This document shows positions 20,044 through 28,172 of a DNA stretch of 36,370 nucleotides, piece after piece. Source of the stretch: a virus. The stretch lies in the IMG/VR virus record IMGVR_UViG_3300046517_001948, positions 1 to 36,370 of that record. One strand, 5' to 3'. The notes beneath the pieces are model-generated. The model saw only the letters and a program-made list of their open reading frames with translations, had not been told where the DNA came from and ran no database searches. Every line of letters starts with the position of its first letter. The first letter of the stretch is position 1. The position numbers and the translations under genes were made by a program.

Positions 20044-20304
20044 ATGGCTCTTTCCTCCAAGGAAACCAAGGAAACTCGGGACACCAGGGAAACCAAGGAG
20101 GTCGTCGAGCCACAAGCCATCGTTCCCGGCACCTGGCCGAGCCCCATCGACGGTTTTCGCGCCGCCGTCGGCGGTGTCGCCGTGACCGTGGTCAATCCCG
20201 GTGCTGGCGACGCGCTGCTGCCCTATCCGATCGGCACCCCTTGCCCAGTTGGCTCGCGTTTCTGGCTGCAGACCGGGTATTACAGGTCGGCGACCCCAAC
20301 TTGA
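20044..20304 (+). CDS. Small hypothetical protein, virion module
   Basis: This 86-aa protein has a striking N-terminal repeat of Thr/Lys/Glu/Arg (MALSSKETKETRDTRETKEV), then IVPGTWPSPIDGFRAAVGGV and a Gly/Pro-rich end. GAAAGGAACGCAAA precedes the ATG. It lies between lysis and head genes, with three other small genes. No family is recognised; a minor virion decoration role is a guess. Confidence 0.65.
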   Translation: MALSSKETKETRDTRETKEVVEPQAIVPGTWPSPIDGFRAAVGGVAVTVVNPGAGDALLPYPIGTPCPVGSRFWLQTGYYRSATPT

Positions 20305-20317
20305 GAGGAAGCCAGCC

Positions 20318-20917
20318 ATGGCCCTGCAGGCATTTTCCGTCAAGCGCATCCAGGAAGCCGCCGACGCCAACGCCAACATCGTCGAAATCACCCCGAAAAG
20401 CTGGCGCCGCTTCCCGACCTCCGGCCCGCCCGTAGGGGGCTCACTGCCGATTTACGTTCCGACAGTGACCTATGTCGGTGGCGTCCAGGGTGACGACGTC
20501 GCTGTCGCCACCGCCAATTCCACCACGCCCTACGCGCCGACGACGCAGGCCGCCAAGGCCACCGCGCTTGGCACCACCATCGTCGTCGACACGGGCCGCC
20601 GTCGCGGCCCATTGGGACCGTCCGACCCCTATCCGGTCACCGGCTACACGCCGCTCGCCGCGCCGGTCATCACCTCGCTGGCTCCCAACACCGCTGTTGC
20701 AGGCACCGATCCCAACCTGATTGTCACCATCACCGGGACCGGTTTTTCGGCATGGTCCGCCGTCACCTCCGGTGGCTTCACGATCCCGTTCCGGTACATC
20801 TCTCCGACCAAGCTGGAGATCGTGCAGAAGCCGAAGGCGTCGATAGCCGGCATCGTGCAGGTGGTCGTCTCCGACCACGGCGTCGCCTCCGCCCCCTCCA
20901 ACTTCACCTTCACCTGA
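20318..20917 (+). CDS. IPT/TIG (Ig-like) domain protein
   Basis: This 199-aa protein has a C-terminal half from about residue 112 (APVITSLAPNTAVAGTDPNL, IVTITGTGFSAWSAV, then VVSDHGVASAPSNFTFT) that is a typical IPT/TIG immunoglobulin-like domain, common as decoration on phage capsids and tails. The N-terminal half contains SLPIYVPTVTYVGGVQGDDV and a TAV-rich beta region. GAGAGGAAGCCAGCC precedes the ATG. It is probably a surface decoration protein that binds glycans or stabilises the head. The longer frame from 20201 overlaps the preceding gene and has no ribosome site. Confidence 0.7.
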   Translation: MALQAFSVKRIQEAADANANIVEITPKSWRRFPTSGPPVGGSLPIYVPTVTYVGGVQGDDVAVATANSTTPYAPTTQAAKATALGTTIVVDTGRRRGPLGPSDPYPVTGYTPLAAPVITSLAPNTAVAGTDPNLIVTITGTGFSAWSAVTSGGFTIPFRYISPTKLEIVQKPKASIAGIVQVVVSDHGVASAPSNFTFT

Positions 20918-20927
20918 GGAAGGCTCG

Positions 20928-21131
20928 ATGGCAGACACCATAGACCCGCTGGTCGCCACCATCATCACCCTCAATCCGTGGGACCCCTATCCGACCGGCA
21001 CCCCAGGGGTGACCAACCTCGCCAATTGCCACGACGCCCAGGAACTGCAGACCGCCGCCAACTGGCAGGCGCAGTGCATCGCCAATCTCGCCGCCGGCGG
21101 TTCGGTGGCTGGAGGGGCCAAGTTCCCTTGA
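20928..21131 (+). CDS. Small hypothetical protein, virion module
   Basis: This 67-aa protein begins MADTIDPLVATIITLNPWDP. The middle is helical (NCHDAQELQTAANWQAQCIA) and it ends in a Gly-rich tail. It follows the Ig-like gene by 10 bp with GAGGAAGGCTCG before the ATG. Two Cys residues are present. No family is recognised. Confidence 0.6.
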   Translation: MADTIDPLVATIITLNPWDPYPTGTPGVTNLANCHDAQELQTAANWQAQCIANLAAGGSVAGGAKFP

Positions 21132-21406
21132 CGGTCTACGTCTACCGCGGCGGCAAGGTGGTGCCGAAAAAGTCGAAAATGAAACGCGCCGGCGGTGCCT
21201 ACGTCTCGCGCTTCGAAAGTTACGAAAGCCCCATCGATGGGGCTTCGATCTCGTCGCATCGGCAGCGTGATCTGGATTTGACCAGAAATAACGCCTATGA
21301 CGTGCGGGATGTAGGGCCAAATCACGAGTTCACTCGTGCTAAGGAGGCCCGGAAAGCTGAGAATGCCCGATCCGACGGACCAAGACAGCTTGATTTCTGG
21401 CGCTGA
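21128..21406 (+). CDS. Conserved head-module protein
   Basis: This 92-aa protein starts at TTG 21128, overlapping the previous stop as TTGA. It reads MTVYVYRGGKVVPKKSKMKR, then SRFESYESPIDGASISSHRQ, NAYDVRDVGPNHEF and ends QLDFWR. The SPxDGxxIxSR and Nxx-D-x-RDVG-xx-HE pattern recurs in small proteins encoded just upstream of scaffold and capsid genes of many podoviruses. Their function is not established. It probably takes part in head assembly. Confidence 0.65.
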   Translation: MTVYVYRGGKVVPKKSKMKRAGGAYVSRFESYESPIDGASISSHRQRDLDLTRNNAYDVRDVGPNHEFTRAKEARKAENARSDGPRQLDFWR

Positions 21407-22511
21407 CGACAGCGCCGAGGGGTCTTCGCCGCCTTCCCTGCGCGAAATCGCCGAGAAAGCTTACGACGAAGGCTCCCGCCCGGAGCGCGAGGCGCCCACC
21501 GACGACGGTGGTCGAGCCCGCGACGACCGTGGACGTTTCGCCCCGAAAGAGTCGAAAACAGGTGAAGCAGAGCGTGAAGCTCCCAGCCCTGAACCAAAAG
21601 CCGAGACCCCAGTACCGACCGATCCAGCTTTGAGCAATCGGGCGCCGGACCACTGGAGCGCGCAGGACAAGGCCGTCTTCGATAGGTCGCCGCCGGAAGT
21701 CAAGGAGATGCTTCAGCGGCGCTATTCCGAGATGGAAGCGGACTACACGCGCAAGTCTCAGGCCAACGCCAGTGCAGTCCAAGCCGTCAACGCGTTAGCG
21801 CCGATCTTCAACGACCCCGACATCCAGCGGTCGCTCGCCAGCCTGAATGTGCACCCCGTCGGTGCCATCCAGCAGTGGGCGTCCTTCCACAAAAGGGCGG
21901 TCAGCCCGAATGTGCAGGACCGGGCCGCCTTGATGATCGACCTCGCCGAGCAGATGGGCTTCGACCCAGCCAGGCTGTTTGCCGTCAATCGCCCGCCGGA
22001 ACCGCAACTCCCCCCGGGAGTGGCCGATGATCCGGCGATCCGTCACTTTGCCAACCTTTACGGCAAGACGGCCAGCGAAATGCAGTCCCTGCGTAACCAA
22101 ATCCAAAACATCCAAGCCACCGAGCAGAAGAAGTACGAGCAGGAAACCTTGAAAGTCGCCCGCTGGAACATCGACCAGTGGGCCGACGAGAAAGGCCCCG
22201 ACGGCGCACCCGTCAGGCCCGATTTCAATGAGCAACTGCCGTATCTGCTTAAGTTGTTTCAGGCCGATCCCAACTACGATCTGGCTGAAGCATACGACAT
22301 CGCGCGCAGCATGAACCCCAAGACGCGGGGTGCAGCGCTTGCCGCTGAGAGGGCAAGGATGCAGTCGCAGCAATCGGTCGCCAAGGCCCAGGCTGCGAAC
22401 CGTGGCAATCTCCGGGGGGTCACCTCCCCGGTATCGAAGCCCACGGCGAGGACGGGGAACGGAGGTCTGCGCGACGTATTGGACGCATCAGCTGATGAGG
22501 TTGGCTTCTAG
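21363..22511 (+). CDS. Scaffold-like head assembly protein
   Basis: This 382-aa protein begins MPDPTDQDSLISGADDSAEG. A disordered acidic/Pro-rich N-terminus (1-100) is followed by a helical region (RAPDHWSAQDKAVFDRSPPE, RRYSEMEADYTRKSQANASA, then NQIQNIQATEQKKYEQETLK) and a basic C-terminus. Composition, size and position directly before the major capsid gene fit a scaffolding protein, which guides capsid assembly and then leaves. It overlaps the previous gene by 44 bp. AAGGAGG lies 15 nt upstream of the ATG, so an upstream GTG at 21336 is also possible. Confidence 0.75.
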   Translation: MPDPTDQDSLISGADDSAEGSSPPSLREIAEKAYDEGSRPEREAPTDDGGRARDDRGRFAPKESKTGEAEREAPSPEPKAETPVPTDPALSNRAPDHWSAQDKAVFDRSPPEVKEMLQRRYSEMEADYTRKSQANASAVQAVNALAPIFNDPDIQRSLASLNVHPVGAIQQWASFHKRAVSPNVQDRAALMIDLAEQMGFDPARLFAVNRPPEPQLPPGVADDPAIRHFANLYGKTASEMQSLRNQIQNIQATEQKKYEQETLKVARWNIDQWADEKGPDGAPVRPDFNEQLPYLLKLFQADPNYDLAEAYDIARSMNPKTRGAALAAERARMQSQQSVAKAQAANRGNLRGVTSPVSKPTARTGNGGLRDVLDASADEVGF

Positions 22512-22526
22512 AAATAGGAGCCTCCA

Positions 22527-23480
22527 GTGGCCGAACCGACCGTCAACCAGCTAGTCGCTACTACGCTGGCTAACTACCATAAACAATTCGCCGACAACGT
22601 CTCCAATTCCAATGCCGTGACCGCGCTTTTGCGCCAAGGCAACCGGATGCGCAGCGTCGACGGCGGACGTTCGATTGCCTGCCCGCTGACCTACGCCGAG
22701 GAGACGTTCGCCTGGTACATGGGCAGCGAACTTCTTTCCAGGGCCGTCAAGGAAACCATCTCGGAAGCCGACTACGAGCCGGCCAACGCGGTGGCCTCGA
22801 TCACCCTCAGCGGTCCCGACCTGGCCAAGAACAAGGGTCGCGAGCAGGTGCTCAACCTGCTCGAAGGCAAGATGACCAACGCCGAAAACACCATGAAGAA
22901 CAACATTACCAAAGCGATTTACGGTGATGGTACCGTCGCCAAGAGCTTCGCCGGCCTGAAGGCGTTCGTCACCGACGCCGGCACTGGCATCGTCGGCGGC
23001 ATCGACTCGACGACGTGGGTGTTCTGGAAGAACCAGTTCGCCTCCATCGCCAGGGCGACAGGACTGCAATACCCGGCCCTCAAGGCCGGCCTCAACAGCC
23101 TGTGGATCAAGCTGATCCGCGGTACCGAACATCCCGACTTGGTGCTGGCCGACGCCGAAATCTACTCGACCTACGAGGGCGGCCTGCAGGAAAACCAGCG
23201 CTACGCCGACGCCGCCTTGGGTTCTCTCGGTTTCGAGACCCTCAAGTACAAGTCGGCGGCGATGGTCTTTGACGGCGCCGCCACCGGCCTCGCCGGAGGT
23301 TATATGTTGAACACGAAATATATGAAGTTCGAAATCTACGATGGACGGAATTTCGAGGCGCTCGATCTTCCCGACCAGAGCGTCGACATGGATGCGATCA
23401 CCAAGCACATCGCCTTCATGGGGGCGCTCACCCTCAGCAACCGTTCAATGCAGGGGAGAATCCTGCTGACGGGCACCTGA
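22527..23480 (+). CDS. Major capsid protein
   Basis: This 317-aa protein begins with GTG 22527 after TAGGAGCCTCCA. It contains NRMRSVDGGRSIACPLTYAE, then ETFAWYMGSELLSRAVKETI, and GGYMLNTKYMKFEIYDGRNF near the end, with the overall layout of a HK97-fold phage major capsid protein of about 310-340 aa. Its place right after the scaffold and before head-tail genes supports this. It forms the icosahedral shell. Confidence 0.82.
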   Translation: MAEPTVNQLVATTLANYHKQFADNVSNSNAVTALLRQGNRMRSVDGGRSIACPLTYAEETFAWYMGSELLSRAVKETISEADYEPANAVASITLSGPDLAKNKGREQVLNLLEGKMTNAENTMKNNITKAIYGDGTVAKSFAGLKAFVTDAGTGIVGGIDSTTWVFWKNQFASIARATGLQYPALKAGLNSLWIKLIRGTEHPDLVLADAEIYSTYEGGLQENQRYADAALGSLGFETLKYKSAAMVFDGAATGLAGGYMLNTKYMKFEIYDGRNFEALDLPDQSVDMDAITKHIAFMGALTLSNRSMQGRILLTGT

Positions 23481-23485
23481 TTTCG

Positions 23486-23541
23486 ATGCGGGGCCTGATT
23501 CTCTCGACCGGGACTTGACGGCACCCCGCATTGAAGCGGGG
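23486..23541 (+). other. Two mutually exclusive hairpins after the capsid gene
   Basis: CCCCGCAT (23524-23531) can pair with ATGCGGGG (23486-23493) over a 30-nt loop. Alternatively its CCCCGC can pair with GCGGGG (23536-23541) over a 6-nt loop. This could tune expression between the highly needed capsid gene and the next gene. Confidence 0.4.
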
Positions 23542-23595
23542 GCGGCGTTCTTCCTCAAAACTGACGCCGTCCCCATCAACCCAAAGGAAGACCTC

Positions 23596-24129
23596 ATGTC
23601 CGACACGCCCACTTTGGTAAGGTTCTATTCCGGCTGGGAAACCGCCGGCACCGGCTCCGACGGGATGCCGCTCTATAAAGAGAACATCATGATCCGGCTC
23701 GATCGGCCTCCCTTCCTCAGCGTCACCCGCGTCGCCGAGGACGAGGATTTCATCTATCACTCGATGGCCTTCGAACTGTTCCAGAAGGAGCAGTCGGCCC
23801 GCAAGGTCAGCTATTCCGAAGGCTATCCACTGGCGTTGTGGCCCGCCGTCAGCGAAGCCGAGTTCAAGATGCTGGTCGACCGCGACATCGTCACCGTCGA
23901 GCAACTGGCCAAGGCCAAGAAAGCCGACATGCCGACCGCCCTCAAGGAGCTTTGCGATCGCGCCGCCAAGCTGGTCAAGCTGCAGGCCGGCGCCGCCAAA
24001 TACGAAGAACTGCTGCGCGACCGCGACGGGCGCATCGAGGCGCTGGAGGAGCAGGTCAAGGAAGCCGTGATCACCATCGCCAGCCAGAAGACCCTCATCG
24101 AGCGTCTCAGCGTCAGGGGAGCCGGCTAA
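23596..24129 (+). CDS. Hypothetical virion-module protein with C-terminal coiled coil
   Basis: This 177-aa protein begins MSDTPTLVRFYSGWETAGTG, has a compact N-terminal half (PLYKENIMIRLDRPPFLSVT, then FELFQKEQSARK) and ends in a charged coiled coil (LRDRDGRIEALEEQVKEAVI to the end). AAAGGAAGACCTC precedes the ATG. It follows the capsid gene and precedes the head-tail adaptor. A head or neck role is inferred from position only. A longer frame to 23515 runs into the hairpin region. Confidence 0.65.
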   Translation: MSDTPTLVRFYSGWETAGTGSDGMPLYKENIMIRLDRPPFLSVTRVAEDEDFIYHSMAFELFQKEQSARKVSYSEGYPLALWPAVSEAEFKMLVDRDIVTVEQLAKAKKADMPTALKELCDRAAKLVKLQAGAAKYEELLRDRDGRIEALEEQVKEAVITIASQKTLIERLSVRGAG

Positions 24130-24555
24130 ATGGCGCAGCTGATCTCCGTCGCCCAGGCCGTCAACGACGCCGCGCGCGAGATCGGCATCTCGCAAACCGA
24201 CGTCCTGCGGGTGCTGGGCTCCAACGACGAGGATGTCGTGCAGATGGCGGCGCTGCTCACCGCCGTCGCCGACGAACTGCTGCTGGAGGAGCCCTACCAG
24301 GACCTGCTTGGCGACGGCAACTGGCTGCTCGACAAGGATGGCCACACCTACAAGGCCCGCCCGACCGACGACACCGACCTGCTGCTGTTCGACAGCCGGC
24401 TGGCCATCTCCGGCCTCAAGTACCGCTTCCTGCAGGCCAAGGGCTTGGAGTTCGGCGAGCAGATGCGCGATTTCCTCGTCCGCATGGGCAAGATCGCCGT
24501 GCGCGCCAACCAGCGGGTGCTCGATCTCGACGCCGAACCCTCAAGACAGATTTAA
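24130..24555 (+). CDS. Probable head-tail adaptor (neck) protein
   Basis: This 141-aa all-helical protein begins MAQLISVAQAVNDAAREIGI and contains ELLLEEPYQDLLGDGNWLLD and LAISGLKYRFLQAKGLEFGE, ending in another helix. Length, helical content and place between capsid and tail genes match P22 gp4/T7 gp11-type adaptors, which bind under the portal. The family call is by analogy. The ATG follows the preceding stop directly. Confidence 0.55.
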   Translation: MAQLISVAQAVNDAAREIGISQTDVLRVLGSNDEDVVQMAALLTAVADELLLEEPYQDLLGDGNWLLDKDGHTYKARPTDDTDLLLFDSRLAISGLKYRFLQAKGLEFGEQMRDFLVRMGKIAVRANQRVLDLDAEPSRQI

Positions 24556-24567
24556 AGGAGAAGAGCG

Positions 24568-25284
24568 ATGGCCCAAGGCATATTGAAGAGCATCTTCGGC
24601 GGTGGCATTCCGCAAAACGCGCAGGGGCGCAGACCGGCCTCGATGAGCGACCGCGACGCCGCCGCTCGCGACACCGTCTATCGCAAGCCGGCGGCCAAGG
24701 CGGCCCCGGCCAAGTCCAGTGGTGGCGGTGGCGGCGGTCACAAGAAGCATGGCGGCGGTGGCGGCGGCCCGCTCACCACGTCCGCGATCCCAACAGCGCG
24801 GCCCAATACGACCCTCGGCGGCACCCCGACAGCCGGTTACGAGCCTATTGGCAACGATCCTCGCGGTACGCCGGACCCTTTGCAGCCACCGATGGTGCCG
24901 ATGATGCCGCCCCTCACCGGGGTGCCGCCGGACCTGCTGAACCCCGGCCCCAATCTGACACTCGGCGGGACGCCCACCCAAGGTTACGGGTCGCCTTCGA
25001 CCTTCCCAGGTCGGCCCGACATTCCGCAGACGCCGCCCACAGGCCCCGGTGGAACGCCGCTCGACGCCGGCAACATGCGCGGCAGGCCCGATCCGATGAT
25101 GCCGCCGATGATGTCGCCAACCAATCCCACCAGCCCTAGCCGCGATGAACTGGCGGCGATCATGCAGCAGCCGGGCATCCTGAGTTCCTTGAATGGCGGC
25201 GCCAATGGCCTGCCGTTCGGCAAGGCGCTCGACGCCGCCGGCCAGAAATACCTGCCCTCCATCTTCGGGGGCGCCTACCGGTGA
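24568..25284 (+). CDS. Gly/Pro-rich low-complexity virion protein
   Basis: This 238-aa protein begins MAQGILKSIFGGGIPQNAQG and has a His/Lys island inside Gly runs (residues about 51-67). It carries two copies of the unit TLGGTPT-x-GY (near residues 81 and 131) within a Pro/Met-rich middle. A folded-looking C-terminus reads DELAAIMQQPGILSSLNGGA then FGKALDAAGQKYLPSIFGG. AAAGGAGAAGAGCG precedes the ATG. Its position fits a minor tail or internal protein; no family is recognised. Confidence 0.65.
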   Translation: MAQGILKSIFGGGIPQNAQGRRPASMSDRDAAARDTVYRKPAAKAAPAKSSGGGGGGHKKHGGGGGGPLTTSAIPTARPNTTLGGTPTAGYEPIGNDPRGTPDPLQPPMVPMMPPLTGVPPDLLNPGPNLTLGGTPTQGYGSPSTFPGRPDIPQTPPTGPGGTPLDAGNMRGRPDPMMPPMMSPTNPTSPSRDELAAIMQQPGILSSLNGGANGLPFGKALDAAGQKYLPSIFGGAYR

Positions 25285-27143
25285 GGGTCCTGCCGTCCCG
25301 ATATGCTAGCAAAATGGCGCCCAGCATCGTCAAGAAGACCAGGGCGCAGGTCTCGCATGTCTCGATCCCGTCCAAGGGCTTGTCGCTGGAAGCCAACACC
25401 AACACCGTCGATGCGCAATACGCCGGCGTGTTGACCAACTTCTACGTCGACGACGACCGCATCTCCGTCCGCGCCGGCTACAAGAAGATCGCCACTTGCC
25501 CCGGCGGCCAGCCGGTCGACCACCTGATCCCCTACTACGGCCAGCCGGAGCGGCTCCTCGCCGCCACCAACCACACGCTGTGCGATGCCCAGACCGGGAC
25601 GCTGCTGCGCTCCGGCTTCACCTCCAACGATTGGCACTGGTCGAGCTTCTCCAATCTCGGCGACCGCGAATACACCATCATCTGCAACGGCGCCGACGGC
25701 GTCTGGGGCTGGGATGGCGGCTCGACGGCGGGACTGGCGCCGGTCGCCGTCACCAATATCGCCGGCAGCGGCACCGGAACGCCGCCGCCGTCGAACCCGG
25801 CGCAATGCACGGTGGCGCTGGCCGACATCGGCAAGTTCCACGACGGCATGACGGTGGTCATTTCGGGCGCCGATGCCTTGCATACTAAGGCCAATGGCGC
25901 GCACCGCATCACCAGCGTCAACAACCCGCCGAATACGTTCTCGCTGGTCGGCGTCGACCTCTCCGGCGCCGGCTCCGACCAGACCACCGGCACCATGACG
26001 GCGACGACGCAAGGGTCGTTCGAGAAGCTGGCGCTGATGGCGCCGACCGGCAACACCTGGCTGCACCCCGACGACTTCCAGATCGTGCTGGCGCACCAGA
26101 ACCGGCTGTGGTTCGCCGACGAAACCAATTTGGCCGTCTATTACCTGCCGATCCAGCAGAAGGACGGCGTCTTGGCGGTGCTGCCGATGAACGCCATCTT
26201 CAAGAAGGGTGGCACCATCCGCGCCATGTACACCTGGACCGTCGACGCCGGCATGGGCATGGACGACCAGCTGGTGGTCTTCAGCACCAATGGCGAGGCG
26301 GCGATCTACAGCGGCGTCGACCCAGACAGCGACTTCTCGCTGGTTGGCGTCTACCGCTTCGACCCGCCGATGTCGAAGCACTCGATCCTCAACTACGGCG
26401 GCGAGCTCTACGTGCTGATCCCGACCGGGGTGACGCCGATGATCTCGATGATCAAGTCGGGCAACGAGGGCCTCGACACCGTCGACCGCAGCATCGTGCC
26501 GATCTTCCTGCAGGCCAGCACCAACCACCGCGACCAGTTCGGCTGGCAGATGTTCCTCAATCCGTCGTCGGGCCGTGTTTTCGTCAACCTGCCGCAGGGT
26601 GGCGGACGCTACCAGCAGATGGTCCGCCACATGCCGAAGTCGGTGTATTCGTTGTTCGACAACATCCCGGCGCGCTGCTGGGGCTGGATCAACCCCTACG
26701 TCTATTTCGGCGACGACCACGGCAACATCTACCAGATGCACCCGGACTACCGTTCCGACGATGGCGCCAACATCCGCGTCGACGTGCAGATGGCGTGGTC
26801 GCAATTCAAGTCGCCGGCGCTGAAGCACTTCAAGATGATCCTGCCCTACATCGTCACCGACGGCGACCCGCATCCGCAGATCGACGTCAAGGTCGATTAC
26901 GACAACAGTGTTGCCATAAACGAGCCCGAACTCAGCGCCGTGGTGGCCAGCGGCGCGACCTGGGACCTGGCGACGTGGGATGTCGACTACTGGGTGGGCG
27001 GAGCGCGCAACTGGAACAACTGGACCGGCGTTGGCGGCCTTGGCCGCGTCGGCGCCATCCGCCTGTCGGCGCAGGTCAACAACTGCTCCTTCGCCGTCGT
27101 CGGCTGGGATGTACTTTACGAGACTGGTTCCGTTTTTGGCTGA
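25281..27143 (+). CDS. Tail hub / nozzle protein (P22 gp10-like)
   Basis: This 620-aa beta-rich protein begins (GTG 25281, overlapping the previous stop) with a short leader, then IPSKGLSLEANTNTVDAQYA and GVLTNFYVDDDRISVRAGYK. Repeated beta blades follow, such as LLAATNHTLCDAQTGTLLRS and YTIICNGADGVWGWDGG. This matches tail hub or DNA-stabilisation proteins (P22 gp10, T7 gp12-like nozzle) that close the portal channel and carry fibres. ATG 25314 is an alternative start without a ribosome site. The last 28 bp overlap the end of an antisense HNH gene. Confidence 0.65.
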   Translation: MRVLPSRYASKMAPSIVKKTRAQVSHVSIPSKGLSLEANTNTVDAQYAGVLTNFYVDDDRISVRAGYKKIATCPGGQPVDHLIPYYGQPERLLAATNHTLCDAQTGTLLRSGFTSNDWHWSSFSNLGDREYTIICNGADGVWGWDGGSTAGLAPVAVTNIAGSGTGTPPPSNPAQCTVALADIGKFHDGMTVVISGADALHTKANGAHRITSVNNPPNTFSLVGVDLSGAGSDQTTGTMTATTQGSFEKLALMAPTGNTWLHPDDFQIVLAHQNRLWFADETNLAVYYLPIQQKDGVLAVLPMNAIFKKGGTIRAMYTWTVDAGMGMDDQLVVFSTNGEAAIYSGVDPDSDFSLVGVYRFDPPMSKHSILNYGGELYVLIPTGVTPMISMIKSGNEGLDTVDRSIVPIFLQASTNHRDQFGWQMFLNPSSGRVFVNLPQGGGRYQQMVRHMPKSVYSLFDNIPARCWGWINPYVYFGDDHGNIYQMHPDYRSDDGANIRVDVQMAWSQFKSPALKHFKMILPYIVTDGDPHPQIDVKVDYDNSVAINEPELSAVVASGATWDLATWDVDYWVGGARNWNNWTGVGGLGRVGAIRLSAQVNNCSFAVVGWDVLYETGSVFG

Positions 27144-27655
27144 TACTTAGGTATACTATGTTTGTTACCACTCGCCATATTCTCCGCATGATTAGCCCAA
27201 GTCAAATGGTTTGGGTTCACGCAGATTTTGTTGTGGCAACTGTGCATGGCTTCTGGCTGGCCTTCCGGCGCTGGGCCGTGCGCCATTTCGCATATCATGC
27301 TGCTGGCGGTACGCCCGGTAACGGCGCCGTAACCGTTGGTTTGTTGCCCGTAGGGCCACGGCAGGCAGTCATTACTTTTGTAGGTGAGAGCCCGCTCAAG
27401 GAACGCCAGTGGGGTGCCGGACGGGGCGTGGACAGTCTTGGTTGGGTCTCCGTGCCGACGCCATCGCTTCCAGTGCAGGGAACAGAGGCCCCGGCCCCAA
27501 ACGGGATTGCCGCATATAACGCAGAATTGCCCCACCTGTTGCCGCGTCCACGTCAGTTGGACGTTCGGATCGCCGTGGACGTGCCAGCGTGTGTAATGCT
27601 TCTTGCAGAAACCCTTAGCGTAATAGCGGTTTTCACAAATCGAACAGGTTTTCAT
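27116..27655 (-). CDS. HNH homing endonuclease with two zinc-knuckle repeats (antisense)
   Basis: This 179-aa protein has tandem repeats CSICENRYYAKGFCKKHYTR then W..HGDP, and CVICGNPVWGRGLCSLHWKR then W..HGDP, each a CxxC...C..H zinc knuckle followed by the RW-HGDP motif. The C-terminus holds an HNH core, MHSCHNKICVNPNHLTWANH followed by AENM. It lies antisense between the tail hub and GNAT genes and overlaps the hub gene's end by 28 bp. It is a mobile homing endonuclease, with lower GC than its neighbours. Confidence 0.85.
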   Translation of the reverse strand: MKTCSICENRYYAKGFCKKHYTRWHVHGDPNVQLTWTRQQVGQFCVICGNPVWGRGLCSLHWKRWRRHGDPTKTVHAPSGTPLAFLERALTYKSNDCLPWPYGQQTNGYGAVTGRTASSMICEMAHGPAPEGQPEAMHSCHNKICVNPNHLTWANHAENMASGNKHSIPKYQPKTEPVS

Positions 27656-27685
27656 CTAAACACCCTACCACAGGAGGCTGCTTAG

Positions 27686-28171
27686 ATGAAGGTGGATTTC
27701 TATCCGCTGCGCAGCGACGCCGTCGCCATCCTCTCGGCGGCGACCGGCATCGACTATTCCAGCACCGAGTTCTCCAGGGAGCACGAGTGGTTCTGCTGCA
27801 CCTCGCGCAACGAGTTCAACCAGGTCGCCCTGGTCATCGTCTTCGAGTTCAAGTCCCGCTACGACGCCCACGTCTCGACGGTGCTGGTCGACCACCGGGC
27901 GCTGACCCGCCGGCTGCTGGCCACCGTCATCGGCGCCGTCTTCCAGCGCGCGACGCGCATCACCGCGCTGGTCGATCCCGCCAACGAGGTCGCCATCGGG
28001 CAGATGTGGCGCATGGGCTTCAAGCACGAGGGCTACCTCAGGCGCGGTCTCGGCGACCGCGACGCCTTACTGTTTGGGCTGCTGCCGGAGGAATGCCCCT
28101 ATCTCGTCGGCAAGGCTTTCCGCATCGTCAGGGTCGAGGCGACGCACCCAACCCACCCCGGAGTGAACTGA
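27686..28171 (+). CDS. GNAT-like internal virion protein (T7 gp13-like)
   Basis: This 161-aa protein has an acetyltransferase-like fold: VALVIVFEFKSRYDAHVSTV, LTRRLLATVIGAVFQRATRI, then PANEVAIGQMWRMGFKHEGY followed by LRRG. The last part is the GNAT beta6-alpha4 region (xxGFxxEGxLR). In podoviruses such proteins are encoded next to the ejection genes (T7 gp13) and are needed for virion assembly, with no proven enzymatic role. CAGGAGGCTGCTTAG precedes the ATG. Confidence 0.75.
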   Translation: MKVDFYPLRSDAVAILSAATGIDYSSTEFSREHEWFCCTSRNEFNQVALVIVFEFKSRYDAHVSTVLVDHRALTRRLLATVIGAVFQRATRITALVDPANEVAIGQMWRMGFKHEGYLRRGLGDRDALLFGLLPEECPYLVGKAFRIVRVEATHPTHPGVN

Positions 28172-28172
28172 C

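Noticed and set aside
25275-26873. Long minus-strand frame opposite the tail hub gene
   Set aside because: It is a shadow frame of a GC-rich gene with His/Arg/Val-biased composition and no family resemblance. Several similar long frames (15922-17325 plus, 26108-27685 plus, 33586-34758 plus) were rejected for the same reason.
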